Part shown: positions 10,173 to 18,066 of the stretch, in pieces
How the letters are laid out: the number at the start of each line of letters is the position of its first letter
How positions within the stretch are numbered: position 1 is the first letter of the stretch
Assembly: GCF_005047635.1 (NCBI RefSeq)
Contig: NZ_SUKC01000011.1
Span: forward strand, 99,513-163,512
Source of the DNA: Arthrobacter sp. CAU 1506
GTDB taxonomy: Bacteria > Actinomycetota > Actinomycetes > Actinomycetales > Micrococcaceae
DNA length: 64,000 bases
Reading direction: 5' to 3'
Position numbers and translations under genes: made by a program
Notes under the pieces: generated by a model
Database searches by the model: none
Seen by the model: only the letters and a program-made list of their open reading frames with translations
What the model was told of the DNA's origin: nothing

Positions 10173-10209
10173 CCTCCGGCGGGTCCCTTTACCCCGGGAG
10201 GTGCAGCGC

Positions 10210-11361
10210 ATGCCAGAACCTGAAACCGCACCAGCCGGCACGCCCGGCCGGCTGGCCAGGTCCATCAGCCGGTTCGTGGACCGGCTTCCAGCGCCGATGC
10301 GGAGATACGGCCAACAGATCGGCGGCTGGCAGCGGATCCAGCTGGCGTTCAAGACGGCCCTGGCGTGTGGCATCGCCTGGATCATCGCCCGGCAACTGCC
10401 CGGCGAGGTGGCCGACTACCCCTATTACGCCCCGCTCGGTGCGCTGATCAGCATGTATTCCACCGTTGCTGATTCCGTCAAGACGTCTTTGCAGACGCTG
10501 GCGGGACTGCTGCTGGGGATCGGACTGGCCTGGCTCCTGCTGCTGACGGTCGGGCTGCACGTGCTGACCGTGAGCCTGCTGGTGTTCCTGGGTGTTCTGG
10601 TGGCCGGGCTGCCCCGCCTCGGCGCCGGCAGGGACTGGGTCCCGATGGCCGCGCTGTTCGTCCTGCTGGTGGGCGGCTCCGATGCCGGCGACTACTCGCT
10701 GGGCTATGCGGTGCAGATGGCGGTGGGAGTCCTTGTGGGCATTACGGTGAACTTCCTGTTGATCCCGCCGCTGAACTTCAGCGCGGTGGGCCGCAGCCTG
10801 CAGCAATTACAGTCCGACCTTGCGGGCCAGTTGGAGGAGATCGCCGAGGCGCTGCTGGAGGACTGGCCGCCGGAGCGCGACGAGTGGGCTTCCAACGGAG
10901 AAAACATCGTCCGGCTGAGCGAACAGGTGCGCCAGGCCGTGGCGACCGCCGACCGCAGCCGCAAAGCGAACCCGCGGCGCAGGTTCCAAGACCGGGATCT
11001 TCAGGCCGACTGGAGTAATTTGCGCACGCTGGAACGCGCAGCGTTTAACACCCAGGACATCACCGAGGTGCTCGGTGCGGTGATCTGGGACGATCACCTG
11101 CACATCCCCACGCGGGTGCTGGAGCCCATGTCCGAGGCACTGAAGGCCACGGCAGCCGCGGTCAGAAGCCTGGCCGCCGAGGACCTGCAGGAAAAACTGG
11201 ACGCCGCCAGCGCGGCACAGCAGCAACTGACAACAGAGCTGGCCGGCTCAGTCACCACGGAGACCCCGGGCACGGCAGGTGGCTACGTTGCGGTCAGCCT
11301 GGACCGCATCCTGTCCGCTTTGCGCCGCCAGCTGGACGATTCCACGAACCAGCAGCGGTGA
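10210..11361 (+). CDS. FUSC-family membrane protein (fusaric acid/aromatic acid exporter-like)
   Basis: About 383 residues. The first 190 hold around six hydrophobic segments beginning with the conserved stretch KTALACGIAWIIARQLPG and PYYAPLGALISMYSTVADS, typical of FUSC/aromatic acid exporter proteins. The C-terminal half is hydrophilic and helical, probably cytoplasmic. An in-frame GTG at 10201 gives a slightly longer protein, but GGAGG at 10196-10200 is spaced 9 bases from the ATG at 10210 and touches the GTG, so ATG 10210 is preferred. It lies directly behind the RND pump, suggesting a joint efflux role. Substrate unknown. Confidence 0.85.
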   Translation: MPEPETAPAGTPGRLARSISRFVDRLPAPMRRYGQQIGGWQRIQLAFKTALACGIAWIIARQLPGEVADYPYYAPLGALISMYSTVADSVKTSLQTLAGLLLGIGLAWLLLLTVGLHVLTVSLLVFLGVLVAGLPRLGAGRDWVPMAALFVLLVGGSDAGDYSLGYAVQMAVGVLVGITVNFLLIPPLNFSAVGRSLQQLQSDLAGQLEEIAEALLEDWPPERDEWASNGENIVRLSEQVRQAVATADRSRKANPRRRFQDRDLQADWSNLRTLERAAFNTQDITEVLGAVIWDDHLHIPTRVLEPMSEALKATAAAVRSLAAEDLQEKLDAASAAQQQLTTELAGSVTTETPGTAGGYVAVSLDRILSALRRQLDDSTNQQR

Positions 11362-11401
11362 TAGCGGACCGGTGCCATCTGCGCGCACGATCGGAAAAAT
11401 C

Positions 11402-11476
11402 TATACTCCGACGGTGACCAGCCGCGTGAGAACCCCAAGGGAATACCTGGCCCTTGCCGCCCGTTGGAGACAGTGA
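11402..11476 (+). other. Candidate leaderless 20-codon leader ORF with its -10 element
   Basis: TATACT at 11402-11407 is a good -10 element and is followed after 6 bases by GTG at 11414. The GTG opens a 20-codon frame ending with TGA at 11474-11476 (starts VTSRVRTPREY, ends ARWRQ). The spacing fits a leaderless transcript. It ends 52 bases before the oxidoreductase ATG and one base before a palindrome. It may be a regulatory leader peptide; it has no Cys, so it is not the cysteine-attenuator type known in actinobacteria. Confidence 0.35.
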
Positions 11477-11488
11477 ATGCAAATGCAT
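11477..11488. promoter_or_regulatory. Candidate MarR operator
   Basis: ATGCA-AA-TGCAT, an inverted repeat of 5 bp arms around 2 bases, 41 bases upstream of the luciferase-like gene whose operon ends with a MarR regulator. MarR proteins usually bind short palindromes of this size near their own promoter. Confidence 0.4.
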
Positions 11489-11528
11489 GTAAACTGATCT
11501 CCGACAAGCACTACAGAAGAGGCAAACC

Positions 11529-12638
11529 ATGGAACTCGGCGTATTCAGCGTCAGCGACGTCACCCTGGACCCGACCACCAACCGCATGCCCACCGAACGC
11601 GAACGGATCAAGGCGTCGGTGGCCATCGCCAAAAAGGTCGAAGAGATCGGCATGGACGTGTATGCCATCGGCGAGCACCACAACCCGCCGTTCTTCTCCT
11701 CCTCCCCCACCACCCTGCTGGCCTACATCGCCGCGCAGACCGAGCGGATTACGCTGTCCACCGCCACCACGCTGATCACCACCAACGATCCAGTGAAGAT
11801 CGCCGAAGACTTCGCCATGCTCCAGCACCTGGCCGACGGACGCGTGGACCTGGTCCTGGGCCGCGGCAACACTGCCCCGGTGTACCCCTGGTTCGGCAAG
11901 AACATCCAGGACTCGCTCGAGCTGACCGTGGAGAACTACGCCTTGCTGCGCAAGCTCTGGGATGAAGAAGTAGTCAACTGGCAGGGTAAGCACCGCACGC
12001 CGCTGCACAACTACACCTCCACGCCGCAGCCGCTGGACGGCGTCGCACCCTTCGTCTGGCACGGCTCCATCCGCACCCCGCAGGTGGCTGAACTGGCCGC
12101 TTACTACGGCGACGGTTTCTTCGCGAACAACATCTTCTGGCCGAAGGAGCACTACATGCAGCTCATCGGCCTGTACCGGGAACGCTACGAGCACTACGGC
12201 CACGGCACCGCCGACCAGGCCATTGTGGGCCTGGGCGGCCAGTTCTTCATGCGCAAGAACTCGCAGGATGCGGTCAACGAATTCCGCCCGTACTTCGACA
12301 ACGCCCCGGTCTACGGCCACGGCCCGTCGCTGGAGGACTTCACAGCGCAGACCCCGCTGACCGTGGGCAGCCCGGAGCAGGTCATCGAAAAAACTCTGGC
12401 CTTCGCCGACTACTTTGGCGACTACCAGCGCCAGCTGTTCCTGATCGACCACGCCGGCCTGCCGTTGAAGACCGTGCTGGAGCAGCTGGACCTGTTCGGC
12501 GAAGAGGTGCTGCCGGTGCTGAAGAAGGAATTCGCCGCCCGCAAGCCGGCGCATGTGCCGGACGCCCCGACGCACGCCAGCCGCAAGGCAGCTCGCGACG
12601 CCAAGCAGCTGGCCAGCGAGTCGGTGACCAATGGCTGA
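11529..12638 (+). CDS. LLM-class (luciferase-like) flavin-dependent oxidoreductase
   Basis: A 369-residue member of the bacterial luciferase-like family: reduced-flavin (FMNH2/F420-type fold) TIM-barrel enzymes. The opening MELGVFSVSDVTLDP, the YAIGEHHNPPF motif, TTLITTNDPVKIAEDFAMLQHLADGRVDLVLGRGN and VGSPEQVIEKTLAFAD are characteristic of the group found in many actinobacteria. The ATG follows AGAGG with a spacing of 6. It overlaps the MarR gene by 8 bases (ATGGCTGA), so the regulator very likely controls this operon. The physiological substrate is not predictable; such pairs are often induced by electrophiles or aromatic compounds. Confidence 0.9.
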   Translation: MELGVFSVSDVTLDPTTNRMPTERERIKASVAIAKKVEEIGMDVYAIGEHHNPPFFSSSPTTLLAYIAAQTERITLSTATTLITTNDPVKIAEDFAMLQHLADGRVDLVLGRGNTAPVYPWFGKNIQDSLELTVENYALLRKLWDEEVVNWQGKHRTPLHNYTSTPQPLDGVAPFVWHGSIRTPQVAELAAYYGDGFFANNIFWPKEHYMQLIGLYRERYEHYGHGTADQAIVGLGGQFFMRKNSQDAVNEFRPYFDNAPVYGHGPSLEDFTAQTPLTVGSPEQVIEKTLAFADYFGDYQRQLFLIDHAGLPLKTVLEQLDLFGEEVLPVLKKEFAARKPAHVPDAPTHASRKAARDAKQLASESVTNG

Positions 12639-13089
12639 ATCCTCTACTCCTGATATCAGGACGACGGCGGAGGCCTGGGAATCGCTGTTCCGCACCCAGG
12701 TGGCGGTGATGCGCCGGATGCAGCAACTGCCCGAGTTCAAAAAGCTCGCGATGCGGGAGTACGACGTGCTCTTCAATCTGAGCTTGTGCCCGGGCGGCTG
12801 GAGCCGGTTGAACGAGCTGAATGAAGCGCTGCTGATCAGCCAGCCGAGCCTCAGCCGGATGGTGGACCGACTGGAAAAGAAGGGTCTGGTGCTCCGGCGC
12901 ACGGCCCAGAACGACCAGCGGGGCATCGAGATCTCGCTGACCGAGGAAGGCCGCGCGCTGCAGAAGGAAATTGGCCGGGAGCACGTTAAGCACCTGCACT
13001 CCATGCTCGCGCCGCTGCTCACCGAGGATGAATTCGGCCAGCTCCGAGGGCTGACCAAGAAACTGCATGCCGGCCTGAAGAACGACTGA
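12631..13089 (+). CDS. MarR-family transcriptional regulator
   Basis: A 152-residue winged-helix protein. The recognition helix region LLISQPSLSRMVDRLEKKGLVLRR and the wing ending RGIEISLTEEGRALQ are standard MarR features, flanked by N- and C-terminal helices for dimerisation. The start ATG lies inside the end of the oxidoreductase gene, so the two are translationally coupled. It probably represses the operon through the palindrome at 11477-11488. The inducing ligand is unknown. Confidence 0.93.
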   Translation: MAESSTPDIRTTAEAWESLFRTQVAVMRRMQQLPEFKKLAMREYDVLFNLSLCPGGWSRLNELNEALLISQPSLSRMVDRLEKKGLVLRRTAQNDQRGIEISLTEEGRALQKEIGREHVKHLHSMLAPLLTEDEFGQLRGLTKKLHAGLKND

Positions 13090-13107
13090 CGCCGCCGCGG
13101 TCCACAG

Positions 13108-13145
13108 GGCCCGGTTGCTTCCGCGAATGCGGCAGCAACCGGGCC
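13108..13145 (+). terminator. Hairpin terminator after marR
   Basis: GGCCCGGTTGCT and AGCAACCGGGCC form a perfect 12 bp stem around a 14-base loop, 19 bases after the MarR stop. Only a very short T stretch (TTAT) follows. It can serve as a terminator for the oxidoreductase-marR operon. Confidence 0.65.
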
Positions 13146-13263
13146 TTATGCCCGCCCATGTGGCGGCCGGATGTGCGCGAACCGACTGGCCGCAACGGTT
13201 TAGCTGGCAAGACCACGCGGCAGGCCGCCGGTGCCGCCTCCGCCTCACGTCGCCGGTGCCGCC

Positions 13264-14040
13264 TCAGGCGGGGGCGTCGCCGGAGATCTGCAGCGTCATG
13301 ATGACCTGCTGCACCGTCTTGAAGTGCTTGGTGGTGAGGAAGCGCTCCGCCTCCGCGATCAGCCCGTACTTGTCCAGCAGGCCGGTCTTTTCGCCCGGGG
13401 CCGGCGTACCATTGCGCACGGCCGTGCCAAAGGAGTAGGTACCCACGGACTTCGGGCCGTTGACGGTGTTTTCCACCGTGCAGGCCTGGAAGCCGTTGCC
13501 GGCCGGCTTGTCGGTCAGCCCGTAGGAGCCGAAGTACTTGTAGCCCAGCAGGGTCCGGTAAACGAAGACGGGATCGACAGTGTCGGCGGACGCCACGGCT
13601 GGCACCTTCGCCGGTTCGCTGAGCAGCACCCGCAGTTCGGTGACGCCGCCCGCACTGCAGGTGTCCTTCGGCAGTTTCAACCGGGTGTGCAGTTCGGCGG
13701 CCAGCTTGCCGGACGAGTCACGGATGTCCAGATGCAGTCCGTTGTCCGAGGGTTGGCTGGGCTTGACCTGCCGCTGCACCACCCAATCGGCGGGTATCTC
13801 GAAGCTGAGCACACGGTCGGGGTCGGTGTACACCTTCCAGCCGTCGATGGTGGCTTGACGGACCGGCCCTTTTGCTGCGCCGGGCCCGGGCGAAGCGTCG
13901 CCGCCCGCCGCCACCGCAGGTGACGCGCCCGCGCTGGGCGAGGCACCGGCGTCGTTGGTTGGCAGCAGCCCGCACCCGGAAACCAGTGCCAAACACAGGG
14001 CGGCAGCGGCACCACGGCCCAGTACGTTCCCTGCCTTCAT
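13264..14040 (-). CDS. Putative secreted lipoprotein of unknown function
   Basis: A 258-residue protein with a signal peptide and lipobox: MKAGNVLGRGAAAALCLALVSGC, lipidated Cys at residue 23. A low-complexity Ala/Gly/Ser/Pro linker follows (residues 27-52), then a folded domain from about residue 60 with alternating strands (IDGWKVYTDPDRVLSFEIPADWVVQ, where FEIPADW resembles the start of small actinobacterial surface domains). I recognise no specific family. ATG 14040 is preferred over an upstream in-frame start at 14187 because GGGGGAG is placed just before it and it starts the signal peptide. It is convergent with the MarR operon. Confidence 0.8.
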   Translation of the reverse strand: MKAGNVLGRGAAAALCLALVSGCGLLPTNDAGASPSAGASPAVAAGGDASPGPGAAKGPVRQATIDGWKVYTDPDRVLSFEIPADWVVQRQVKPSQPSDNGLHLDIRDSSGKLAAELHTRLKLPKDTCSAGGVTELRVLLSEPAKVPAVASADTVDPVFVYRTLLGYKYFGSYGLTDKPAGNGFQACTVENTVNGPKSVGTYSFGTAVRNGTPAPGEKTGLLDKYGLIAEAERFLTTKHFKTVQQVIMTLQISGDAPA

Positions 14041-14285
14041 GGCCTGCTCCCCCTCCGTCAGGTTCCTACCGTAGCCACTGTGCCGACCCGTTCGGAAGAG
14101 CCGCGCGCACCGTGTCCCACCCGGCACCCATCTGTGTACCCTCCGGGCCTCCGCCCGAGCAGCACATGCGGCCCGCCCCGCGCCCACCAGAGGCCCATGC
14201 GGAGCCGTGACAGGAGCTTACCCGCACCTGACCGGACAGCGATATCCGGATCGGCGGGTCAATTCCCCCGTACTCCGAAACCGTC

Positions 14286-15428
14286 TCAGCGCCGCAGCGA
14301 CTGGACCTCTTTGACCGCCGCAACCACGGATCGGGCTGCCAGCGCGATCTCGGATTCCTTCACGCCGGCGGTAAAGGTCAGCCGCACCGCGGTTTGCGCC
14401 ACGGTTCGGTCGATGCCCATTGCCAGCAGCACCGGTGAGGCCTCGTCGGACCCGGTTGCGCAGGCGGAACCGCTGGAGCAGACCACGCCGCGGCGCTCCA
14501 ATTCCAGCAGCACCGCTTCGCCGGAGGTTCCGGGGAAGCAGAAGGAGGCGCTGGCCGGCAGCCGCTCGGTCCGGTGTCCGGTCAGCACCGTGCCGGGCAG
14601 CTCGCGCAGCACGGTGTCGATCAGGTAATCGCGGTAGCCGGTGAGCCGCTCGACGTCGGCCACACGGTCACCGGCGGCCAGCGACAAGGCCGTGGCGACC
14701 GCCACCGCGCCGGCGACGTTCTCGGTGCCGGAACGCCGGCCGCGTTCCTGTCCCCCGCCGTGAAGCACCGGCTCCAGCGGAACCCGGCCGGCAACGTAGA
14801 GCAGGCCGCAGCCCTTTGGTGCGCCCAGCTTGTGCCCGGACACGCTGAGCGCGTCCACGCCCAGGGCCGAGACGTCCAAGTCCAGCCAGCCGGCGGCCTG
14901 TACGGCGTCGGTGTGGAACGGCACGCCCGCGGCCCGGCAGAGTCCGCCGATCCGTGCCACCGGCTGGATGGTGCCCACCTCGTTGTTGGCGTACATCACC
15001 GTGCACAGCGTGGTGTCCTCGCGCAGCGCTGCGCCCAGCGCGTCCAGCCGCACGGCGCCCTCGGCGTCCACCGGCACCCGGGTGGCCTCGAAGCCGTGGA
15101 ACCGGACCAGGTAGTCCACCGCTTCCAGCACGGACGGATGCTCCACCGCACTGGTGACAATGTGCCTGCCCCGCGGGGCAGCGAGCGCGATCCCCTTGAT
15201 GGCCAGGTTGTTGGATTCGGTCCCGCCGGACGTGAAGATGATCTCCCCGGGCCGGCAGCCCAGCACCTCCGCCGCCTTGCCGCGGGCATAGTCCAGCGCC
15301 CGCAGCGCCGCCTCTCCCACGGTGTGGTGGCTGGACGGGTTGCCGAAGTCCTGCGTTAGCGCCGGCCACATGGCCTCCAGCACCTCGCGGCGCACCGGCG
15401 CGGTGGCCGCGGCATCCAGATAAATCAC
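14286..15428 (-). CDS. Cysteine desulfurase family protein (NifS/IscS-like) of the nad operon
   Basis: A 380-residue PLP enzyme that takes sulfur from cysteine. The N-terminal MIYLDAAATAPVRREV, the substrate-binding NNEVGTIQP, the PLP lysine in SGHKLGAPKGCGLLY and the active-site Cys loop GVVCSSGSACATG are all visible. It is the last gene of the minus-strand run nrtR-nadA-nadB-nadC, overlapping nadC by ATGA. In this position a NifS-like protein is known to supply sulfur for the 4Fe-4S cluster of quinolinate synthase NadA; that role is inferred here from the location. Confidence 0.92.
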   Translation of the reverse strand: MIYLDAAATAPVRREVLEAMWPALTQDFGNPSSHHTVGEAALRALDYARGKAAEVLGCRPGEIIFTSGGTESNNLAIKGIALAAPRGRHIVTSAVEHPSVLEAVDYLVRFHGFEATRVPVDAEGAVRLDALGAALREDTTLCTVMYANNEVGTIQPVARIGGLCRAAGVPFHTDAVQAAGWLDLDVSALGVDALSVSGHKLGAPKGCGLLYVAGRVPLEPVLHGGGQERGRRSGTENVAGAVAVATALSLAAGDRVADVERLTGYRDYLIDTVLRELPGTVLTGHRTERLPASASFCFPGTSGEAVLLELERRGVVCSSGSACATGSDEASPVLLAMGIDRTVAQTAVRLTFTAGVKESEIALAARSVVAAVKEVQSLRR

Positions 15429-16351
15429 GACGACGCCGCTTCCCCGCCCGCCGCGGGAGCTGCCACTCGCTCCGCGAACTCGGCGGAAATACGGATGTCC
15501 AGGCCCAGGTCCAGCGACCGGACGCTGTGCGTCAGCGCGCCGGAGGAGATGATGTCCACCCCGGTCCGCGCGATCGCGCCCACGGTTTCCAGCCGGACAT
15601 TGCCGCTGGCTTCCACCAGGGCCCGGCCGTCCACCTGCTGGACGCCGGCGCGGAGCTCGTCCAGGCCGAAGTTGTCCAGCATGATGGTGTCCACGCCCGC
15701 GGCAAGCACCGGCTCGATCTGCTCGGCCCGGTCCACTTCCACTTCGAAGTGCACGGTGTGCGGCAGCTTGGCCTTGGCTTCGCGCAGCGCCTCGGTCAGG
15801 TCGCGGGTGCCGTCCGCGGTGACTACGGCCAGATGGTTGTCCTTGGCCATCACTGCGTCGGAGAGCGAATAGCGGTGGTTGTGCCCGCCGCCGCAGCGCA
15901 CCGCGTAGCGCTCCAGCGCCCGCAGTCCCGGCGTGGTCTTGCGCGTGTCCACCAGCCGGGCACCGGTGCCGGCGGCTTCGGCGACGAAGGCCGCGGTCTG
16001 GGTGGCGATCGCGCTCAGCCGCTGCACCAAATTCAGCGCCACGCGCTCGCCCAGCAGGATCGCCCGGGCGTTGCCGGACAGCACTGCCAGCACGTCTCCG
16101 GCGGCGAAGGCGGCGCCGTCCTCAACCTTCAGGTCCACCTGCACGGACGGGTCCACTTGACGGAAGACCTCGGCTAACACCGGGCCGCCGGAGAAGAAGC
16201 CGGGCTCGCGGGCGGCCAGCTCCGCGGTGGCGCTGGCGTCGGCTGGGATCAGCGTGTTGGACGTGATGTCGCCCCACGGCGCATCCTCGGTGAGCGCCCC
16301 GGCGACGATCCGTTCCAGGGCGGTGCCGTCGATCGGCTGGATAGGGTTCAT
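15425..16351 (-). CDS. nadC: Nicotinate-nucleotide diphosphorylase (quinolinate phosphoribosyltransferase)
   Basis: A 308-residue cytoplasmic enzyme converting quinolinate and PRPP to nicotinate mononucleotide, CO2 and PPi. The active-site stretch VDTRKTTPGLRALERYAVRCGGGHNHRYSLSDAVMAKDNHL is complete, and VEVDRAEQIEPVLAAGVDTIMLDN and ASGNVRLETVGAIARTGVDIISSGALTHS mark the barrel C-terminus. The length is normal. It overlaps nadB upstream and the cysteine desulfurase downstream by 4 bases each, so the whole set is one operon. Confidence 0.97.
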   Translation of the reverse strand: MNPIQPIDGTALERIVAGALTEDAPWGDITSNTLIPADASATAELAAREPGFFSGGPVLAEVFRQVDPSVQVDLKVEDGAAFAAGDVLAVLSGNARAILLGERVALNLVQRLSAIATQTAAFVAEAAGTGARLVDTRKTTPGLRALERYAVRCGGGHNHRYSLSDAVMAKDNHLAVVTADGTRDLTEALREAKAKLPHTVHFEVEVDRAEQIEPVLAAGVDTIMLDNFGLDELRAGVQQVDGRALVEASGNVRLETVGAIARTGVDIISSGALTHSVRSLDLGLDIRISAEFAERVAAPAAGGEAASS

Positions 16352-18066
16352 GGCTGCTCCTGCAGGATTCGCTGGGACGGTCTGGAAAGGGAGGCGGCTG
16401 CGTCCACCGTGCGGGCGTTCACGAAAGCCAGCCGCGCCCGGTCCGCAGGGGCCTGGGGGTGATCGCTGCGGAAGTGCGCGCCGATGCTGTTCTGCCGCGC
16501 GGCGGCGGCCGCCACGACCAGCCGGGCCAGGGTCAGCAGGGCGGCATCCTCGACCGGCGCGGTACCGGTGGCCGGCAGGTGCCGCTGCGCCAGCTGCCGG
16601 GCCGCGTCCTGCAGCGCCGCGCCGTCACGCACCACGCCGGCGGCCGCCGCCATTAGGGTCTGGATCTGTTTGCGCGTGCACGGGGTGGTTCCTTCATCCG
16701 GCCCGCTACCGGCATGCCGGGTGTCGCTCCCCGGGAAACCTGTCGGGACGCCGGTCGGGAGGCCAACATCCAGCGGCACCGCGCGGAACTCCGGCGCAGT
16801 GGCCGGCCTGTCCAGCGCCGCGACGGCGCGGCGGGCGAAGACCAGCCCCTCCAGCAGCGAGTTCGAGGCCAGCCGGTTGGCTCCGTGTACTCCGGTGCAG
16901 GCCACCTCGCCCACCGCGAAAAGTCCGGGCATCGAGGTCCGGCCGTCTGCGTCGGTTTGCACCCCGCCCATCCAGTAATGCGAGGCCGGGCGCACCGGCA
17001 GCGGCTGGCTGGTCCAGTCGAAGCCGAGCGAGCGGACCGTGGCATCGATCAGCGGGAACCGCGCGGCCAGGAAGCCGGGGCCCTTCTCCCGCTCCACGGC
17101 CGTGGCGTCCAGGAAGACCTGCGGCACCAGGCCACGTTCCTCCTGCAGCCGCAGCTGCTGGTGGATGCAGCGCGAGACCACGTCCCGGGGCGCCAGTTCG
17201 GCGACCGGGTGCAGTGCCGGCATGAACCGCTCCCCGGCGGCGTCCACCAGCACGGCCCCCTCGCCGCGCACCGCCTCCGAGATCATGAACGGGCTGCCGC
17301 CGGTGGCCGCCGGGTCCAGCAGGGTGGGGTGGAACTGGATGAACTCCAGGTCGGCCAACACCGCCCCGGCGTCCCAGGCCAGCGCCACGCCGTCGCCGGT
17401 TGCCGTGGCCGGGTTGGTGGTGGCCGGGAACAACTGCCCCGCTCCGCCGGTCGCCAGAATCACGACGTCGGCGGCCAGCTGCGCCGGCGCCGCATCCCCG
17501 GCGTTGGCGTCGGTCCGCACTTCCGTCGCTTCCACCCCGGTGACGCGGCCCCCGTCCAGCAGCAGCCGCCGCACCCGGGTGTGCTCGAGGATGTGCAGCC
17601 GCCCTTCTTCGGCCAGGCGGCGGACCACCCGGATCAGCACTTCGGCGATGCCGGCTCCGGTCCGGTCGCCGCCGGCGTGCAGGATCCGCGCCGCCGAGTG
17701 CGCTCCTTCGAGGCCGAGCGAGAATCCCTCGCCATGCCGGTCGAAGGGCACACCCCACTCTTCCAAGGTGGCGATCTCCTGCGCCGCACCTTCGCACAAC
17801 AGGCGGACGGCGCCGTCGTCGTTCAGTTGCGCGCCCGCGCTGAGCGTGTCCGCCACGTGGGCCGCCACGGAGTCCCCTGCCGAGATCCCCTGCGCGGTCA
17901 CCGCGGTGATGCCGCCCTGGGCGTGCCAGGTGTTGGACTCGGCCAACTTGCCCTTGGTGATGAGGGTGACGGCGGTGTCCGGCCGATTCGCGGCAAGCGC
18001 GGCGGCGTAGAGCCCGGCGATGCCGGAGCCCACCACCGCGATGCGCCGGGCGGCGTTGCTGTTCAC
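16348..18066 (-). CDS. nadB: L-aspartate oxidase
   Basis: A 572-residue FAD enzyme of NAD de novo synthesis, making iminoaspartate from L-aspartate. The FAD motif RIAVVGSGIAGLYAAALA is at residues 8-25, followed by SNTWHAQGGITAV, and the C-terminal GLFAVGEVACTGVHGANRLASNSLLEGLVFARR. The open frame runs further upstream inside nadA, but GTG 18066 overlaps the nadA stop as GTGA and puts the FAD motif at the normal distance, so it is the start. NadB hands its product to NadA, encoded just upstream. Confidence 0.97.
   Translation of the reverse strand: MNSNAARRIAVVGSGIAGLYAAALAANRPDTAVTLITKGKLAESNTWHAQGGITAVTAQGISAGDSVAAHVADTLSAGAQLNDDGAVRLLCEGAAQEIATLEEWGVPFDRHGEGFSLGLEGAHSAARILHAGGDRTGAGIAEVLIRVVRRLAEEGRLHILEHTRVRRLLLDGGRVTGVEATEVRTDANAGDAAPAQLAADVVILATGGAGQLFPATTNPATATGDGVALAWDAGAVLADLEFIQFHPTLLDPAATGGSPFMISEAVRGEGAVLVDAAGERFMPALHPVAELAPRDVVSRCIHQQLRLQEERGLVPQVFLDATAVEREKGPGFLAARFPLIDATVRSLGFDWTSQPLPVRPASHYWMGGVQTDADGRTSMPGLFAVGEVACTGVHGANRLASNSLLEGLVFARRAVAALDRPATAPEFRAVPLDVGLPTGVPTGFPGSDTRHAGSGPDEGTTPCTRKQIQTLMAAAAGVVRDGAALQDAARQLAQRHLPATGTAPVEDAALLTLARLVVAAAAARQNSIGAHFRSDHPQAPADRARLAFVNARTVDAAASLSRPSQRILQEQP

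Noticed and set aside
14041..14285. Possible small RNA or tRNA in the gap between the lipoprotein and cysteine desulfurase genes
   Set aside because: No cloverleaf or strong hairpin could be drawn, and no tRNA was recognised anywhere in the window; a covariance-model search would be needed to be certain.
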